DNA of 64,000 nt, from positions 124,001-188,000 of the forward strand of contig JAFAFA010000126.1 in NCBI GenBank assembly GCA_023423695.1, in the 5' to 3' direction. Position 1 is the stretch's first letter; each line of letters opens with the position of its first letter. The notes under the pieces were generated by a model that was given only the letters and a program-made list of their open reading frames with translations, was not told the DNA's origin and did not search any database. This document shows, one piece after another, positions 61,057-64,000 of the stretch. The translations under genes were made by a program, and so were the position numbers. The stretch comes from Pseudomonadota bacterium. Its GTDB lineage: Bacteria; Pseudomonadota; Alphaproteobacteria; Azospirillales; Azospirillaceae.

Positions 61057-63330
61057 TCAGTTCGCGTAGTAGCGGCGGTAGCCATGGTATCTGCCGCTGT
61101 CCGGGAACTCGTATTGTGCGTGGCGCCGGGTATCGACCTGGCTGAACAGGACGCCCACCACCTCGCCGCCGGCTTCGACCACCTCCTTCAGGCCGGCCAT
61201 GGCGGTGCCGCGCTTGGTCAGTCCCCAGCGGACGATGAAGACGGTCTGGTCGGCGAGCGCCGCCAGCAGCTTGCCTTCCGACACCGCCAGGACCGGCGGC
61301 GAATCCAGGACCACGCGGTCGTAGTTGACCGACAGGCGCGACAGCAGCTGATGCATGCCGGACGAACCCAGGGCATCCTGCGGCAGCGAGGGGCCGTGAC
61401 CGGCGGTGAGGACGTGCAGGCCGGTGCGCGGATCGACCTGGATGACGTCCTCCAGCGCCGCGGTGCCGGCCAGCACCTCCGACAGGCCGCGGTTGTTGGC
61501 CATGCCCAGCATCTCGTGCAGGCTCTTCCGCCGCAGGTCGCAGTCGACCAGGATCGTCCGCTGGCCGGCGTTGGCGCAGGTGCGGGCGAAGGCCGCGGCG
61601 ACCGAGCTCTTGCCCTCGCCCGGAACCGACGAGCTGAACAGGATCACCCGGTGCCGCCCGTCGGGATTGGCGAGCAGAAGCGAGGTGCGCAGGTTCTGCA
61701 TCGACTCCGCGAAGGCGGAGGCCGGCTTGTCGACCACGTAGCTGGCGGGCGATCCGCCGAAGCGCGGGATGCGCGGCACGATGCCCATGCTGCGCACGCC
61801 GGTCGCCAGTTCGAACTGGTGCGGGCTGCGGAAGCCGCCGTCGGCCCGTTCGCGCAGCATGGCCAGAAGCACGCCCAGCGTGCCCGACGCCACCAGCGCC
61901 AGCAGCACGATCAGCTTGCGGTTGGGCTGCGACGGGTCGAGCGGGATCGACGCCTCCGACACCACGCGGGCGTCGGGCTGGCGCATGTCGGTCTGCGCGG
62001 CGATCTGCTGCGACCGGGTCAGCAGTGCTTCATACATCGACTGCGCGGTGGTGGCGTCGCGTTCCAGGGTGCGCAGGCCGACGGTCGCCTGCTGCTGTTC
62101 GTTCTGCTTGGCCTCGGCCTGATCCAGGCTGGCCTTCAGCCCCTGCTCGCGGCCCTTCGCCAGCTCCACCTCGTTGCTGAGGTTGGAGACGATCTTGCCG
62201 ACATCGGCCTTGATCTGGCCTTGCAGGTCGCGCAGCTGGCTCTGCAGGGCCTGCAGCATCGGGTGCTTGGCACCGTAGCGGTTGGTGGCGTCGGCGATCT
62301 GCCGCTGCAGATCGACCTCGCGCTCGCGCAGGGCCTGGATCAGCGGGGAGCCCAGCACGTCGCCGACCGCCGAGGCGCCGCGCGGCGAGTTCGCCATCGC
62401 GGTGACGTCGCGCAGCTTGGTCTCCGCCTCCTGCCGCTTGGTGCGGGCCAGGATGTAGTCGGCGTTCAGCTGGCTCAGCTGCTGGCCGACCACGGTGCTT
62501 TCATTGACCGACGAGGTGGTCAGGCCATGCTGGGTCCGGTACTTCTCCACCGCGTCGCCGGTGGTCTGCGCTTCTCGGCGCAGGTCTGCCAGCCGTTCCT
62601 CCAGCCATTGGGTGGCGCGCTTGGACGCCTTGAACTTCTCGTCGAGCTGGTCGACCAGATAGAGGTCGGCCATGGTGTTGGCGATCAGGGAGGACTTGCG
62701 CGGGTCCTCGCTGTCGAAGCTGACGGCGATGACGTAGGAGCGGCCCTGCGGTCGAACCGACGTGTTGTCGAGCACCGCGTTGACCACCGAGGTCAGATTG
62801 TTGCGCTCGATCTCCTCGGGCGTCAGAGGCACGCCGGCGGTTTGCTTCCAGCTGTCGGGGATCCAGTTGCGCGGGTTCAACGCCGCCACCCAGCCGGGGG
62901 GCGGCGGCCGCAGCGAGGCGTTGAATTCCGGATCGTTCATCAGCTTCAGCTTCGCCACCACCTTCTCGGCGAAGGCCGGAGACTTCAGGATGGCGACCTC
63001 GCTCTGCAGGGCGCTGATGTCGGGCGTCATGTCGGACACCACGCCCTCGAAATTGAGGACGGTGTTCTTGCGATGCTCGACCATGATCAGGGTCTCGGCC
63101 GTGTAGAGCGGCGTCATCCGGAACGCGGCGAGGACCGCCAGCCCGGTGCCAACCACGATCACCGTGCCGATCAGCAGCTTGTGCCGCCGCAACAGCCCGG
63201 TGGTCCGGCGCACCGCGCTGGCGGCGCTGGCCGACAGGTCGTAGGAGATACCGGGGGAGACGGAACCTGGACCCCGCCGAGACTCAGGGGTATTGCGTCG
63301 GGGTTGTTCCTGAAGTTCCTGGGTGGCCAA
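61057..63330 (-). CDS. Exopolysaccharide co-polymerase/tyrosine autokinase (Wzc/GumC type)
   Basis: A 757-residue fused protein. The Wzz domain lies between two membrane segments (LIGTVIVVGTGLAVLAAF and LIVLLALVASGTLGVLLAML), with a long coiled-coil periplasmic part. The bacterial tyrosine kinase follows: Walker A SSSVPGEGKSS, Walker A' ILVDCDLRRKSLHEML, Walker B VVLDSPPVL, and a Tyr cluster at the end (YEFPDSGRYHGYRRYYAN). It sets chain length and polymerisation through phosphorylation. I choose a TTG start at 63330 because AGGAGG lies six bases before it; ATG codons at 63486-63537 lack this. Confidence 0.9.
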   Translation of the reverse strand: MATQELQEQPRRNTPESRRGPGSVSPGISYDLSASAASAVRRTTGLLRRHKLLIGTVIVVGTGLAVLAAFRMTPLYTAETLIMVEHRKNTVLNFEGVVSDMTPDISALQSEVAILKSPAFAEKVVAKLKLMNDPEFNASLRPPPPGWVAALNPRNWIPDSWKQTAGVPLTPEEIERNNLTSVVNAVLDNTSVRPQGRSYVIAVSFDSEDPRKSSLIANTMADLYLVDQLDEKFKASKRATQWLEERLADLRREAQTTGDAVEKYRTQHGLTTSSVNESTVVGQQLSQLNADYILARTKRQEAETKLRDVTAMANSPRGASAVGDVLGSPLIQALREREVDLQRQIADATNRYGAKHPMLQALQSQLRDLQGQIKADVGKIVSNLSNEVELAKGREQGLKASLDQAEAKQNEQQQATVGLRTLERDATTAQSMYEALLTRSQQIAAQTDMRQPDARVVSEASIPLDPSQPNRKLIVLLALVASGTLGVLLAMLRERADGGFRSPHQFELATGVRSMGIVPRIPRFGGSPASYVVDKPASAFAESMQNLRTSLLLANPDGRHRVILFSSSVPGEGKSSVAAAFARTCANAGQRTILVDCDLRRKSLHEMLGMANNRGLSEVLAGTAALEDVIQVDPRTGLHVLTAGHGPSLPQDALGSSGMHQLLSRLSVNYDRVVLDSPPVLAVSEGKLLAALADQTVFIVRWGLTKRGTAMAGLKEVVEAGGEVVGVLFSQVDTRRHAQYEFPDSGRYHGYRRYYAN

Positions 63331-63606
63331 GGGGGTCCTCCTCGCGTAACGACCAAAAGCGCGGCCATAGGACCGTCCGTTAGCCCGATCCGCCGTTTCG
63401 GACAGTGGCTGCTGTCCGGCGGGCAGGCTCGGCGGTTCGTCCGATTGGCTGAAACGCAGTGTTAGTCCAGCCGTTGCATCGGCCATCCAGTGCATGCGGC
63501 GAGCAATGGGCGCGCAGTGGGTAGCCTTCCTGACCATGTTGCAGCGCGGTATGGACCGCGGGGGCAGGAGGGAGGATAATGGGGGTTACTCGGAAGGACA
63601 GGTTCC

Positions 63607-64000
63607 ATGACGAACGAACGAGCAGGCGAGCGGGCCGGCTGGGTTGCGCTGATCCCCGCGCTCTTTCCCACATTGGCCAGGCTCGAACCGGATTCGGCAA
63701 CCTCTCTGGGCAACGCCGGCCGGCGGGTGAACGTTCCCCGCGGAACCGTCCTGTTCCGTTCCGGCGACCGTTGTCACACCTTCATGATGGTGCTGGACGG
63801 CGCCGTGCGGGTGCAGATGGCCTCGGAAACCGGGCGCGAGATCGTGCTGTACCGCGTCTGTCGCGGGGAGACCTGCATCATCACCACCGCCTGCCTGCTG
63901 ACCGACAACCCCTACAGCGCCGAAGCAGTGGCGGAGACCGACATCGACGCGGTGGCGCTCGCGGCCGGCCCCTTCCACGATCTGGTGGCCCGTTCCGCCG
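63607..64000 (+). CDS. Crp/Fnr-family regulator, N-terminal part, cut by window edge
   Basis: The first 131 residues of a plus-strand gene that runs off the right edge. They form a cyclic-nucleotide-binding-type beta-roll: VPRGTVLFRSGDRCHTFMMV, LDGAVRVQMASETGREIVLY, then GETCIITTACLL and AEAVAETDIDAVAL. Several Cys residues (CHTF, VCRGETC, TACLL) could serve redox or metal sensing. The DNA-binding part is outside. AGGA precedes the ATG. It is divergent from the autokinase gene, so it could regulate the exopolysaccharide locus, but that is inference. Confidence 0.85.
   Translation, partial: MTNERAGERAGWVALIPALFPTLARLEPDSATSLGNAGRRVNVPRGTVLFRSGDRCHTFMMVLDGAVRVQMASETGREIVLYRVCRGETCIITTACLLTDNPYSAEAVAETDIDAVALAAGPFHDLVARSA

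Noticed and set aside
61084..63465. A 793-codon plus-strand frame
   Set aside because: It is antisense to the Wzc-type kinase and carries no recognisable domain.

Overview
The window is about 64 kb of GC-rich, densely packed chromosome. It most resembles an alphaproteobacterium of the Azospirillum/Rhodospirillales type. The reasons are a CheA-W-Y-B-R operon whose CheA carries a C-terminal receiver, a ctrA gene divergent from fliI-fliJ, an RpoE-ChrR sigma/anti-sigma pair beside a lipid-modification operon, and the DUF3305/DUF3306 pair. I see no insertion sequence, prophage or CRISPR array.

Layout. 0-4 kb: 3' end of a chemotaxis operon (hybrid cheA, cheW, cheY, cheB, cheR). 4-8 kb: small basic proteins, a cold-shock protein, ctrA, and divergent fliI-fliJ. 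8-19 kb: dnaE, a small lipoprotein, an EamA-type exporter, a Cache hybrid histidine kinase, a DUF2892-type membrane protein, a gamma-glutamyltransferase and two small unknowns. 19-29.3 kb: a signalling island with an HD-GYP response regulator, a stand-alone receiver, a LuxR-type regulator, a kinase-like protein with degenerate catalytic and receiver sites, a large Cache/PAS hybrid kinase ending in HPt, and a chemoreceptor with a C-terminal PilZ domain. 29.3-36.2 kb: chrR-rpoE, a flavin oxidoreductase/DUF1365/Cfa-like methyltransferase/DUF3833 operon and an SDR/SnoaL-like operon. 36.2-40.5 kb: exbB-exbD-tonB and a PepSY membrane protein behind a Fur-box-like palindrome. 40.5-45 kb: tRNA-Asn and tRNA-Asp, an SDR, DUF3306/DUF3305, a secreted Q/P-rich protein and a phytochelatin-synthase-like protein. 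45-51.9 kb: a 1049-residue CBM/beta-helix protein, an AI-2E-family transporter, and hpd with a divergent Lrp-type regulator. 51.9-63.3 kb: an exopolysaccharide locus, all on the minus strand (three glycosyltransferases, fcl, an epimerase, a nucleotide-sugar dehydrogenase, a flippase and a Wzc-type tyrosine autokinase). The right edge cuts a Crp/Fnr regulator.

The most notable observation is a sigma regulon readable from the DNA. Three promoters of identical form, TGATCC-N16-CGTA, lie in front of rpoE-chrR, the oxidoreductase-Cfa operon and the SDR-SnoaL operon. The rpoE copy sits so close to the only good ATG that the sigma factor may be made from a leaderless mRNA. The gene content suggests a stress-induced lipid-modification module, possibly for methylated or furan fatty acids. 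The second is the 19-29 kb island, which combines c-di-GMP turnover (HD-GYP), c-di-GMP sensing (PilZ on a chemoreceptor) and a translationally coupled pair of one degenerate and one complete hybrid kinase.

All calls come from reading the sequence. Family names are recalled from motifs, and no database search was run.
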